Source: Amaranthus tricolor (taxonomy: Eukaryota > Streptophyta > Magnoliopsida > Caryophyllales > Amaranthaceae). From it: a stretch of DNA of 64,000 nt. The notes under the pieces were generated by a model. It was given only the letters and a program-made list of their open reading frames with translations. It was not told the DNA's origin and did not search any database. Position 1 is the stretch's first letter. Every line of letters begins with the position of its first letter. Positions 36,061 to 47,090 of this stretch are shown piece by piece. Location: positions 26,828,147 through 26,892,146 of the forward strand of contig NC_080057.1 in the NCBI RefSeq assembly GCF_026212465.1, written 5' to 3'. The position numbers and the translations under genes were made by a program.

Positions 36061-39000
36061 ATGGCTCCCAAGAAGAACCCGACTCAAACCGCCACCGTGC
36101 ATAGCACAGATATAGACACTTCAGCGGGTCACGCTAATAATCAAGCCGTGACTCGCCGTGATCTGGACATGCTAGCGCGAAATCTCACGGCCGCATTCTC
36201 TGAACAACTTCGCGCCGTCATAAACAATACCCCTACTCAACAACGAGTACTGGAAGACATGGCGAACCAAATAAAGAACTTAGAGGAACGAATCGAGCCC
36301 CGTCAAGAGATACCAAAATCTCATGAATCTCAAGATGGGAACTCGAGGACTTCCCATTCCGGTAGACGCAATAAAAATAGGCGGGAAAGGTCCAGAACTT
36401 ACCCGCACCATAGCAAGACAGATACACGAGATGGCGAATCCAAAACCGCCACTCCAGATGCCCGAACCTTCCTAGAGAGCAAAAAGCGAAAGACGTCTGA
36501 GAGCGTCCAATCCCTGGTAGATAAAAGAAGGGAGGAAAGGAAGAAGGCGCAACTCGCGGGGTCTAGCCGTCCCCTCACTCCCACCTCCATACCGCGGAAT
36601 GAGGCCGACAAGAGTGTCCTTCCTGAAGAGCCCATATCATTAGTCTCTCCCCTGGCCATGGAGATACTGAATACTCCCAATCCCGGGAAAATAAAGGTAC
36701 CGAACATGGCTGCTTTCGATGGCACGTCATGCCCGCAGGAGCACCTGACGGCGTATAAGAATCTTATGTTGTTGTACACCACCAACTCATCGTTATGGTG
36801 TAAGTTCTTTCCAACTACTCTTATAGGAGTAGCTTTGACGTGGTACACCTCCCTTCCCGGAGGAAGCATCCACAACTTTGCCCAACTAGAGGGCAAGTTC
36901 TTGGGCCACTTTATAGCCTCAAGAAGGCAGGAGAAATCAAACTTCCACCTGCTTAGTGTCACTCAATTGGAAGGAGAGTCCATATCCTCATATCTTAAGA
37001 AGTTCCATGAGGCAGTGCTGGAAGTGACTGATTTGGAGGAGTCGGTTGCCCTAAACGCCCTAATCAACGGAATGAAGGCCCAACGGCTGAAGTTCCAGTT
37101 GGTTGAAAGTCAAGTAAAAACGTACGCAGAGGCCATGAAACAATGCCAAAGTTATGTCACGGCCTCAGAGATATGTCAAGCACATGATCCGAAAAGGCGA
37201 AAATTTGAGAAAAAAGATGTCGGGCCCCCCCATCAATCCTCACGAAACAGGGAGGAGCATTCTTCGAGGAGAGAGAAGAATTACATGCCGCGTCGTCCTA
37301 CACCACCATCTGATATGGGACCTCCACGAGCCCGACACGTGTATGTTACAGAAGGAGAAACTAGGACGCGGAATCTGGGAGATGGAGGAAACGACCCCAT
37401 ATTCAATCGAAACAGGAGGGACATTTTCTTCGCTGTTCGAGATCAATTGCCAGCTCCACCTCCAGTTACCACCCCCTCTGATAGGCGCAACTATAATCTG
37501 TGGTGTGATTACCACAAAGAGCACGGCCATACTCTGGCACAATGCCGCGAACTAAAGCGCATCTTGCATCAGTTGGCTGACGAGGGAAAACTGTCCAGGT
37601 TCCTCAACAGGAGGGATTATGATGCTGGAAGAGAAGGGGAAAGGAGGCCATGGCAACAGAAACGCCGATCCCCCAAGAGGAACGAAGCCAGACGCGAAAG
37701 TTCCGACACTCAAGGAACTATCAACATGATTTTTGGGGGATACACTGAGGAATATCCCACTATCCGCGCAGCAAAAAACAGCGTCCACACTTTGCTCAAA
37801 GGACCTCCCATGGCCGCATCTAAGGGACCGGTCATGAAGTTCGATGCCACGACCTCCCAACCGCTGCAACAACCCCATACCGACCCCCTGGTGGTCACTC
37901 TTAAAATCGGGCAAATGAAAGTCAGACGGGTGCTGGTAGATACGGGAAGCACGACTGATCTTATTACAATGGAGTGCTTGAGAAAGATGAAGTTCGAGGA
38001 AAAGCACTTACAACCCCTAGACAAACCACTGATTGGGTTTGGAGGGAGTCAGGTCATTCCGTTGGGCACGATCATTCTCCCCGTACGGGTAGGGGAGAGA
38101 AGTGAAAGCCGGACCATGCCCATACGGTTCACAGTGGTAGATCTCAACTTCCCCTACAATGCCATCATGGGGCTCCCACTCATTAATAAGATCAAGGCAG
38201 CAATCTTTCCCCATCAACTCTTGCTGCAATTCGAGACAGATAATGGACAAGTTGGCATTCTCAAGGGAGACCAAGTGACGGCTCGCCAATGCCTCGTCAA
38301 CACCCTGAAGCGCGGGTCTTCCGAGACACCTGCAAAAAGAAAAAGGGAAGACAATGTCCCAGTTGTCATGAGCGTGTACAAGGAAAATCTCAGCACGCAT
38401 GAAAGGCCTCGCCCCATAGAACGATACGAGGAAGTAGACATGTTCGAGGGGAAACAAATCAAAGTGGGGAAAGATCTTCCTAGCACGGTCAAACAGGACA
38501 TAGTGGCCACCATTGCTGAGTTCCGCGACGTCTTTGCTTTTTGCACGGAAGAAATGCCTGGCATCCCTACCAGTGTCGCGTATCATAAACTTGACATCAA
38601 ACCAGGCTATAAACCCATAAAACAAAAGCTACGACATCAAGGAAGAGAGCGGACTGAGGCCGCCAAGGAGGAAGTCGAGAAGTTGTTGAGAGCCGGATTT
38701 ATTAAAGAATGCAAATACTCTGAGTGGCTATCCAACGTTGTCCTGGTGAAAAAACCGAATGGCAAGTGGAGGATGTGCGTCGACTTCACGGACCTGAATA
38801 AGGCGTGCCCTAAAGACGATTACCCACTTCCAAAGATAGATCATCTGGTGGATTCTACAGCAGGCCATGCATTATTAAGCTTCATGGATGCCAATGCCGG
38901 CTATCATCAGATTCCGTTGGCAATTGAAGACCAACCTCACACGGCCTTCATTACCAGTATGGGAGTCTATTGCTACAAGGTTATGCCCTTCGGATTAAAA

Positions 39001-41601
39001 AACGCGGGGGCAACTTATCAAAGGATGGTCAACAAGGTCTTCCAATCTCAGATTGGACGGAATTTAGAAGTATATGTAGATGACATGATCACAAAAAGCA
39101 AACAAGCAAGTCAGCACGCCGCAGACTTACGAGAGACGTTCCTTACCCTTCGAAGGCACCAAATGAAACTCAATCCTGACAAGTGTGTGTTTGGAGTTAC
39201 CGGAGGAAAGTGCCTCGGCTTCCTGGTAGACGAGCGAGGCATTGAAGCAAATCCTGATAAGATCCAGGCTATACAGAACATGAGATCTCCCACCTCAGTA
39301 AAAGAAGTACAAAAGCTCACGGGGTGCGTGGCTGCTCTTGGAAGATTCCTTTCCAAGTCCGCGGATAAATGTTCACCCTTCTTTAAAACAATAAAACAAC
39401 AGAAGTTCGAGTGGACAGCAGAAGCAGAAGAGTCCTTCTGCCAACTTAAAGAGCACCTGTCCACCTTGCCAAAACTAGTTTCGCCCATCAAAGGAGAGAA
39501 GATAGTCCTATATGTCTCTGTCTCCGAATATTCGTTATCCGGAGTACTGGTTGCGGAAAGGGAAAAGAAACAGTTTCCTATATATTATGTAAGTCATGCA
39601 TTCCGTGGCTCGGAGGGAAACTACGGAGAAGTCGAAAAAGTCATATTCGCAATCGTCATGGCAAGCAGGAAATTGAAGCCCTACTTTCAATCTCACCAGA
39701 TCATCGTCCGGACTGATCAACCTTTGAAAAAGATTCTGGAAGGGAAAAATAAGTCAAGCCGCGTCACAGATTGGGCAAACCAGCTAGCGGATTTCGGCAT
39801 CGAATATGAGCCTCGAACAGCAATCAAAGCCCAAGCTCTGGCTGACTTCATTGCTGAAAGCACTCTCCCCTATCATCCTGAGCCCAATCAGGAATGGAAG
39901 TTGTATGTAGATGGGTCCTCAACACAATCAGCAAGTGGGGCTGGACTCCTCATTGTGTCTTCCGCCGGGGTCCGTATGGAAAGGGCGGTCAGGTTCGAGT
40001 TCGCAGCATCCAAGAACGAGGCCGAATATGAAGCATTATTGATGGGACTGAGAATTTGCTACGAAACGGGAGCCAAAAAATTGTCCGCCTTCTCTGACTC
40101 CCAATTGATTGTTGGACAAGTGAACGGGGAATTCGAAGCTAAAGATGACAGCATGAAAATGTACCTGCAGCAAGTAAAGGAATTTGTTCAAAAATTCGAC
40201 AAGTTCACGTTGGAGCACATTCCAAGATCCCAGAATGCCCAGGCTGATTCCCTGGCAAAGCTTGCCAGCTCAGCAGAAACATCCGCGGCTCGAGACATAA
40301 TCTGGGAAGTGCTTCCTAACCCCAGCATCAACTTCATGGTCGATACCATCGACAGATCAGAAACATGGATGGAGCCATACATCGAATATTTGCGGAATCA
40401 GACGCTTCCCCAAGATGAATGTCAGGCCAAAATGCTCCGGAAGAAAGCCAGATGGTTCGAACTCCACGAAGGAACGCTCTACAAGAAGTCATATACACAC
40501 CCCCTCCTGAAATGCGTATCCCCTGAAGAAGGAAACTATATCCTCCGCGAAATACACGAAGGTGGATGCGGTATACACCAAGGAGTACGAACTGTCATTG
40601 GGAAAGTCCTTAGAAGTGGATATTATTGGCCCTCACTCCGAGAAGACGCGGAGTATTTGATCAAAAGATGTCCTGAATGTCAGTACCACTCAAAGATAGG
40701 AAGGAAGCCATCTAATTACCTGACCGCCATGCAAGCCGTCCTGCCTTTCGATAAGTGGGGCATGGACCTCCTTGGCCCCTTCCCTCCGGCAAAAGGGCAA
40801 CGCAAATTCATCATTGTGGCCATTGATTATTTCACAAAATATGTAGAGGCGGAAGCCCTTAGCTCAATCACGGACAAACAAGTCTGTCAGTTTATATGGC
40901 GGAATATCATCACAAGGTACGGCATCCCCCGGGTGATCATAACAGATAATGGAAGGCAGTTCGTCAGCAAGAACACCATCGAGTACTGCGACAAATTTAA
41001 AATCCAAATCAGATTCAGTTCAGTGTCCAGGCCGCAAACTAATGGTCAAGTAGAGTCCGCGAACAAAGAGATCCTGAATGGCATTAAGAAGAAGATAGAG
41101 GGGGTCAAAGGTAATTGGGATGAAGAACTACCAGGCATCTTATGGGCAAGTCGAACAACCATCAAAGATGCAACGGGGCATACACCTTTCTCTTTAGTAT
41201 ACGGATCTGAAGCCGTGCTCCCAGTTGAAATAGGCGTACCCTCTACAAGGGTCACCTACTACTCGCACGACGAAAATGAGGAAGGAAAAAGAGCAAACTT
41301 AGATCTGCTGCCAGAGACAAGAGGAAACGCAATGCTGAGATCAATAGCACAAAAACAAAAGATGATCCGTAGCTTCAATCGCCACGTCAAAACCAGACGC
41401 ATTCAACTTGGTGATTTAGTCCTCCGAAAAATAGAAGCTACGGGAAAGATCGTGGAGAAAGGAAAGTTAGGGGCCAACTGGGACGGACCTTTCAAAGTCA
41501 CCCACGTCATCAAACCAGGAACTTTCGAACTGGAAGACATGAAAGGGAAAAAACTACCCCGACCATGGAATGGAGACCATTTGAAAAAATTCTTCATTTA
41601 A
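36061..41601 (+). CDS. Tat-lineage gag-pol polyprotein, intact
   Basis: One uninterrupted frame of 1846 residues from the first ATG after the primer site. In order: gag capsid core (about 213-330, FDGTSCPQEHLTAY); zinc-knuckle-like CDYHKEHGHTLAQC (about 482-495); aspartic protease with VLVDTGSTTDLI (about 624); reverse transcriptase with CVDFTDLNKACPKDDYPLPK (about 901) and YVDDMIT (about 1004); a first RNase H-like domain (about 1143-1270) where the usual Asp of LYxxxSD is Glu (VSVSEYSLSG); a second RNase H (about 1279-1410) with LYVDGSS, EAEYEALLMGL and DSQLIV; integrase with an HHCC finger (HEGGCGIHQG...CPECQYH) and a DDE core (WGMDLLGPFPP, IITDNGRQF, NGQVESANKE); and a C-terminal WDGPFKV segment. 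All catalytic motifs except the noted Glu look intact, so it may be autonomous. Confidence 0.96.
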   Translation: MAPKKNPTQTATVHSTDIDTSAGHANNQAVTRRDLDMLARNLTAAFSEQLRAVINNTPTQQRVLEDMANQIKNLEERIEPRQEIPKSHESQDGNSRTSHSGRRNKNRRERSRTYPHHSKTDTRDGESKTATPDARTFLESKKRKTSESVQSLVDKRREERKKAQLAGSSRPLTPTSIPRNEADKSVLPEEPISLVSPLAMEILNTPNPGKIKVPNMAAFDGTSCPQEHLTAYKNLMLLYTTNSSLWCKFFPTTLIGVALTWYTSLPGGSIHNFAQLEGKFLGHFIASRRQEKSNFHLLSVTQLEGESISSYLKKFHEAVLEVTDLEESVALNALINGMKAQRLKFQLVESQVKTYAEAMKQCQSYVTASEICQAHDPKRRKFEKKDVGPPHQSSRNREEHSSRREKNYMPRRPTPPSDMGPPRARHVYVTEGETRTRNLGDGGNDPIFNRNRRDIFFAVRDQLPAPPPVTTPSDRRNYNLWCDYHKEHGHTLAQCRELKRILHQLADEGKLSRFLNRRDYDAGREGERRPWQQKRRSPKRNEARRESSDTQGTINMIFGGYTEEYPTIRAAKNSVHTLLKGPPMAASKGPVMKFDATTSQPLQQPHTDPLVVTLKIGQMKVRRVLVDTGSTTDLITMECLRKMKFEEKHLQPLDKPLIGFGGSQVIPLGTIILPVRVGERSESRTMPIRFTVVDLNFPYNAIMGLPLINKIKAAIFPHQLLLQFETDNGQVGILKGDQVTARQCLVNTLKRGSSETPAKRKREDNVPVVMSVYKENLSTHERPRPIERYEEVDMFEGKQIKVGKDLPSTVKQDIVATIAEFRDVFAFCTEEMPGIPTSVAYHKLDIKPGYKPIKQKLRHQGRERTEAAKEEVEKLLRAGFIKECKYSEWLSNVVLVKKPNGKWRMCVDFTDLNKACPKDDYPLPKIDHLVDSTAGHALLSFMDANAGYHQIPLAIEDQPHTAFITSMGVYCYKVMPFGLKNAGATYQRMVNKVFQSQIGRNLEVYVDDMITKSKQASQHAADLRETFLTLRRHQMKLNPDKCVFGVTGGKCLGFLVDERGIEANPDKIQAIQNMRSPTSVKEVQKLTGCVAALGRFLSKSADKCSPFFKTIKQQKFEWTAEAEESFCQLKEHLSTLPKLVSPIKGEKIVLYVSVSEYSLSGVLVAEREKKQFPIYYVSHAFRGSEGNYGEVEKVIFAIVMASRKLKPYFQSHQIIVRTDQPLKKILEGKNKSSRVTDWANQLADFGIEYEPRTAIKAQALADFIAESTLPYHPEPNQEWKLYVDGSSTQSASGAGLLIVSSAGVRMERAVRFEFAASKNEAEYEALLMGLRICYETGAKKLSAFSDSQLIVGQVNGEFEAKDDSMKMYLQQVKEFVQKFDKFTLEHIPRSQNAQADSLAKLASSAETSAARDIIWEVLPNPSINFMVDTIDRSETWMEPYIEYLRNQTLPQDECQAKMLRKKARWFELHEGTLYKKSYTHPLLKCVSPEEGNYILREIHEGGCGIHQGVRTVIGKVLRSGYYWPSLREDAEYLIKRCPECQYHSKIGRKPSNYLTAMQAVLPFDKWGMDLLGPFPPAKGQRKFIIVAIDYFTKYVEAEALSSITDKQVCQFIWRNIITRYGIPRVIITDNGRQFVSKNTIEYCDKFKIQIRFSSVSRPQTNGQVESANKEILNGIKKKIEGVKGNWDEELPGILWASRTTIKDATGHTPFSLVYGSEAVLPVEIGVPSTRVTYYSHDENEEGKRANLDLLPETRGNAMLRSIAQKQKMIRSFNRHVKTRRIQLGDLVLRKIEATGKIVEKGKLGANWDGPFKVTHVIKPGTFELEDMKGKKLPRPWNGDHLKKFFI

Positions 41602-41848
41602 TAAAATTTGCAAGGGGCAATCGACAAGCATCAGCATAAACAGCCTCATCAGTGACAGACTCATCAGTACCAATCCGCGACTACAGTCATTCCGCAACAT
41701 AATTGCGTTGTAATTCAAAATTACTTCAATCATCGCTTGTATCCTTAACAATCATTAATAAACAGGTTTTATTTTCAGATTATCCGGCTCTTATGTTCGC
41801 AAATATTTGGTAAAATTCTTTTGCAAATCTTATTAAATCAGTAATATC

Positions 41849-42430
41849 CATAAGTCGGACCCCTTGAGAGGGGTCCCATTATCAAATTATTTTATCACTA
41901 ACGAACTTGCGATACCTATAAGTCGGACCCTTAGGATAGGGTTCCAAGACCAAAAATCACTTGAAGTATCTGACATCCGTTCGTAGCATCGATAAGTCGG
42001 ACCCCCAGTTTGGGGTCCCTAGAGTTCAAAATATTCTAAGTTTTTCACAATGATGTTTCCCAACCGGGACATCGATAAGTCGGACCCCCAGTTTGGGGTC
42101 CCTAGAGTTCAAAATATTATAAGTTTTTCACAATGATGTTTTCCAACCGGGACATCGATAAGTCGGACCCCCAGTTTGGGGTCCCTGAGTTCAAAATATT
42201 CTAAGTTTCTCGCAATGATGTTTCCCAACCGGGACATCGATAAGTCGGACCCCCAGGTTAGGGTCCCTGAGTTCAAAAAATCCCAAGTCTCCCACTAAGA
42301 TACCCCCCAACCGGGACATCGACAAGTCGGACCCCCTTACTGGGGTCTAAGGGCTGAAAATATTCTAAGTACAAATCTCCTTGATGTCGCCTGCGCGTGA
42401 CATCGACAAATCACGCCCTCTGCTAATACG
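41849..42430. repeat. Tandem array A of GATAAGTCGGACCCC units
   Basis: Units start at about 41849, 41917, 41991, 42074, 42157, 42239 and 42321; the last five have a period of 82-83 bp. Each begins with GATAAGTCGGACCCC or a close variant, and most continue into a matching GGGGTCC that forms a 6-7-bp hairpin with a loop of about 6 bases, then ttcaaaatattctaagt and ccaaccgggacatc. The array lies between the pol stop and the 3' end of the antisense gene. Confidence 0.92.
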
Positions 42431-42591
42431 ATTAAGTAATATTCCGCGGCCTCAGACGAGAGAAGCCACGGCTCAACGAACAAAAAGCATGGATACCACG
42501 AATAAACTCCATAATCAGGAATATATATACATCAAAATATTCAAAATACAGAGTTGAATGTTTGCAAAAATCAAATTACAAAATTGCAAGA

Positions 42592-45590
42592 CTATACATC
42601 TTCCAAAAAAGCCTCGACGTCTTGATCCAGCGGCAGAGGAGTCTCGATCCTCCCCTCTTCAAGACTGGGGGTGAAGCTTACATAATCTTCAACGTTAAAA
42701 GGCTCCACCCCGATCTCGGACAGCTCTCGGGACAAGCCCTGGAGGTTCCTACCTTCGTTAATAATAAGATTCGATAGATCAAGGCACAAAACCTCCAGGT
42801 TGGAGAGCGTCAAGTTTTCCGGGACATCTGACGCCGGAGGAGAAGAGAGAGCCAGCTGATCCAAGTCGAGACATAAAGCCTCCCTCTCAGCCTCAGCATC
42901 CATCCTTTCGGACCAGGCTCTCCTTTCATCCGCATCCCAAGCAGCGTCGACCAGTACCGCTGACTCCCCGTCCAAGACAGGAGCAAGGTTGGACAAGGCT
43001 TCACTCCCCTTCTGATCAGCGGTTTGCTGAAGGGAGGTAAAATCCATGACCAACTCTGCGGCAGCCAAACGATACTTTTCGTCATTGATCAGGGTTCCGG
43101 CTCTCACCATCTCCGCCGTCAGATCTCCAAGAAACTTCGACGCTTCCGGTTCATCCGAAAGAAGCCAGTCTCGAGCCATCCGGGCCTTCCTGGTTAAGCA
43201 CAGTTTATACACCTTAGCCGCGGATAGGATCATCTTGAAGTGGGCAGAATCAGTCGATACTTGCTGCATAAGTTGCTGGTTCTGATGAACGAGCTTGGCA
43301 TGGGTATCCATCAGCAAGCCGACTTCATGGCCGAGGCTCGCAGACCTGGTGGAAGCAGCATCTAAGTTCTCGACGGTCTGGTCCAGCTGCTTCCTTGCCC
43401 TTTCCCGCCATTGTTCGGTCCTGACCAAGCGTTCTTTCAGCTCAGAACACTTGGCCAGTTTCTCTTTTAGGCCCGGCAGGTCCTCCCGCAATTTTGATAA
43501 TTCGTCATTCAGCTCCTCACAGCGGGAGGTAAGGGCGGCCATGGTTTCTTGGTCTGCGGCACTTTGACGGTTTGCGTCGAGCTCAAAAGCCAACCGTATG
43601 AACGCCTGCAAAGGAACGGCAACTAAAGAAATCCGGAAACCAAGTAATCACACCACTAAGCATAAAAAAGTCATTACCTCTGCCGCCGAAGCTTGTGCCT
43701 GACGCACCCTATCACGGGGGGGCATGGACTCTAGTAGGTCGACGTCCACCTTGCTGATTAAGTTGGACGTCGCCCTGTTAAAACGAACAATTAAGCCCTT
43801 ATGCCCCAACTCCGGAAAGGGTGTCTCGTGTCGAAAAGGGGAAACTTCCCGACGACGATAAACCTCAGCAAACTGCGATGAGGGAGCCGCGGAAGACTCT
43901 CCCACCTTCTCCTTCCCCTTGTTCGAAGCTGGCCGTGGAGAGTCCGAAGGGGGCGACGCCTCCTCATCAACCGACCTTATGCGGAGAGGTACGGCCGTAG
44001 GGATCGTACCCACAGAGGGCCTCTTGGCCGAGCTCTCCTTGTGGGAAGAAGAATCCCGCTTCCTCTTCTTCTTCCCACTCTTTTTCACCCCCCTTGTCTG
44101 TGGAGGAATCACCCTCTCAGATTCATCGGGGATGTGAATTTGTTTTCTCTCCTCGAGAAGTCGGAGAGCCTCTTGCTCTGAGGGCACGTCCTCCAGACCC
44201 TTCTCTACAGTCGCCGAGTCCTACAAAAGAAAAAGTTAGGAAGAATCAACAGAAGTCTTTCATAACGAAGAACTTTGTGAAGTTATACCTTCGGAGGAAG
44301 GGGAAGAGGCTTATCCTCGGATCGCTGGATGGCCCCTTGAGCAAGTCTCAGAACGCTGAATTTCTTCATCAGCTCCGAATTCTTCGCTCGAAGATTCTCC
44401 TTGGCTATCCCTGTAAAACCGCGAGTTAGAAACAGTTAAACATGTCATAGAAAAGAGAAGGAAGAAACCCGGCAACTCTTACTCCGATCGATAGCCAAGC
44501 TGATGCCGAATGATGAGAGGAGGTTCTCGTTCTCCAACTCAGGACGACCGGGTATCCAATTAAGTTGGACGTTCATTGGTTTCCTTCCCAATTGAACGTC
44601 CATCTTTGCATATTCAATGATCACCGCGTCACTAAAAGAACACTGCGGGATCCCATTATTAAAACCCGCGAGGTTGGGTTTAATGTCAAAAGAGGTCTTG
44701 ATATTCCATCCCTCTGAGTTATATAAAAATGCAAATTTCGTCCTATACCCCTTCTGGTTATCGGGGAGGTCTTGGACTATCTTCAGTCCTCGACGGTGTG
44801 TAAAAGTAATCCAGCCACAGCCGTATGATTGCGAATTACATAGGCGGGCTCTGAATATATATCTAAAAGCTGTGAGTGTTGGTGGCACGGCCAAAACTTT
44901 GCATAAGATCAAAAAGGCCACCATACAACCCCAGGCATTTGGGTATAACTCGGGCACTGAAATGTTCAAAAACTCTAACACCTCCCTAAAAAACGGGTGA
45001 AGAGGAAATCTGAGCCCTAATTCAAAAGAAGGAAAGTATACAGCTATACAATGTGGGGGAGGAAACCTAACGGTGTCATAATTCCCCGGGGTAATAATGT
45101 TTATATTATCCTTCAAACCCCATTTTTGAGAGATGGCCTCCCGACGGTTGTCTAGATCTCTTTTGGTTTGTAAATCAATGAAGTAGTTTAGGGGCCCGCC
45201 GTTTGGAATGTAGAACGGAGGAGGAACTGGCGCTGCACTCTCCCTTCCAGAAGACTCGGCTGATCCTTCAAGGTTTTCCATATCTACATACAATAACCCT
45301 TCTAGGTCAGGATTTATTCGCGGCAAGTAATTTGGAAAGAAAGCAATGCTCACTTCCCAAGGAGCAGTTTTCATAATCTCCGGAGGGTATATAGGGGATA
45401 CAGACGACTCATCCCCAGCTTTTATCGGTTCATAATGGGGGGTAATTCTCACCGAACTACTTTCATCCGAGTCATTCATTGGTAACCCCTTTTTATTAAG
45501 ACGCCTACGTACTATCAAAGGAGTTTCCGGCAAGTTAGTAGGGTTGGTGTCTGAGTTAGCTATAGTCTCTTGAGTAGTCGCGACATCCAT
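42592..45590 (-). CDS. Antisense spliced gene in the Tat element (PF04195-like)
   Basis: Four minus-strand exons, 45590-44483, 44410-44289, 44220-43678 and 43605-42592, have GT-AG borders and join to one frame of 928 residues without a stop. Exon 1 encodes a globular domain with RFPLHPFFREVLEFLNIS, ELYPNAWGCMVAFLILCKVL and WGLKDNI, like the 'putative gypsy type transposon' family (PF04195, Transposase_28) found near plant gypsy elements. Exon 3 is low-complexity and basic (VKKSGKKKRKRDSSSHKESS), a probable nuclear signal. Exon 4 is a long coiled coil (ELNDELSKLREDLPGLKEKLAK and following). Extra antisense ORFs are described for Tat elements, but their function is unknown. I infer a nuclear, self-associating protein. 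Keeping four exons open argues for recent selection or a very young copy. Confidence 0.85.
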
Positions 45591-46013
45591 GTTAATAATA
45601 AAGTAGAAGTCGAAACTTGTAAAGAATAGAGACTAAATTCATAAACAAATTCAAAGTTCTAGGCTAACATTCAAGAACAGTTTGAAGAATAACTTGAAGA
45701 AATTCGAAAAATCTGGGAAAAGTTTGAATACCTTAAAAAGAAATTTGAAGATTTGTCAGAAACTTGATGAAGATCTGTCAGAAACCTTGAAGATCTTCGA
45801 AGGATTTTTCAGAATTTTGAAGGAGGGATGAAGATTGTCCGAGCGTTTCTCTCTACTTTCTCTTTCTTGCAATTTGAAGATTTGAGGGAGTTAATGAAGA
45901 TTAGGTGAAATGGAACTATTCCAACTACCCTATTTATTGCAGCAATAAATGCTTCACTTGGGACTTGAGCACTCGAACGAAAGGATGGAATTCCGGAGGA
46001 AAGCTGGGAAGTC

Positions 46014-47090
46014 GATAAGTCGGACTCCCAATAAGGGGAAGACAGATTTTTCTTAAGTGTTTAGTAATGACCGTGAAGTCTATTAGTCGGACCCTAGCTG
46101 AAAGGGTAATGTTGCGAAATTTTTCTAAGTGTTAATTCTTGAATATAGCCGGAAGGTCGAAAAGTCGGACCCCCAATTAGAGAGGAACGTCATAAATTTG
46201 TTTGAGTGTCAAAGCCATCCAACCGGTGGGTCGACAAGTCAGACCCCCAGGGAGGGGTGGAGCAGATAATTATTCAAGTCCTTTAGCACTCGAATATGTC
46301 CGGAGAGTCGATAAGTCGGACCCTAAACTGAACCTCCAGAAAGGAAAATCATTTTAAGTATAAAGATTACCCATTCAACCGTCCGACTTATGGACACGGC
46401 GGGTGAAATGTGATGGAAGGAAATATGAAAATATCTCAAGGGCGAAGGAAATCCGTGTGGTCAATAAGTCGGACTCCTTGGTGCACTCAGTCATGATGTA
46501 GAAATTCTAAGTATGAGAGAAGTCCCATATTTCTGTATGATTGAAGACACGGGTCTGCGAGCTGGTTCCCCGTCATAAAAGAGGAGGGGTGAAAAGTAAA
46601 GTGGCTGATTCCCATATTCATCCGTGTGGTCGATAAGTCGGACCCCCAAATGACCCTAGTCCAGGTGAAAAATTATAAGTTTAGAACTTCTCATGTGTGT
46701 CCGTGGGATTGAAGATGCGAGTTATGGGGCTCATTCCGTATCATGCTAGAATAAAGGGGGCTGCTTTGACGGAGTACTGAACATTTTTATTTTTTCACAA
46801 ATATCAAAGATATCCGTGTGGTCGATAAGTCGGACCCCCAGGTGGTCCTTCTCTTTCTCAAAATATTCTAAGTGTTGAAGAGGGATTCTCGTGCTGAACT
46901 CGCGAGTGAAGACGCAAACTATTAGTTCGCGGCATAGTTCAACCATAGGTGTAGAAATATCTTGAGAATGCTATGCCGCGTCATTACTAGGGATCCGATT
47001 CGTAAATACCCTTGGCGTTGCGCGGCATCAGTTCAAAACAGACAGTTGATTTAATCCGCACAGTAGATAAGTCGGACCCTCCTTTGGTGT
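46014..47090. repeat. Dispersed array B of GATAAGTCGGACCCC units
   Basis: The core recurs at about 46014, 46080, 46159, 46233, 46310, 46463, 46632, 46824 and 47066, plus an inverted copy (GTCCGACTTATGG) near 46381. The first five are about 75 bp apart; later ones are spread out. Between them phrases like ttctaagtgtt and ccgg...tcgataag recall array A, so both arrays derive from one unit. Here the hairpin partner GGGGTCC is mostly lost while the core is kept. The array lies upstream of the antisense gene. Confidence 0.88.

Noticed and set aside
36233..41597. Several minus-strand ORFs of 60-200 codons within the Tat gag-pol region
   Set aside because: They mirror the intact plus-strand polyprotein, have no recognisable domains, and are expected by chance opposite a long ORF.
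44094..44429. Plus-strand frames of 70-130 codons opposite the antisense Tat gene (also 43919, 44617, 43295)
   Set aside because: The minus-strand spliced frame has domains, coiled coil and splice sites; the plus-strand frames have none.
41849..47090. CRISPR-like array of regularly spaced repeats
   Set aside because: The setting is a plant retrotransposon; units are full-length tandem repeats with related rather than unique spacers, and no cas genes exist here.
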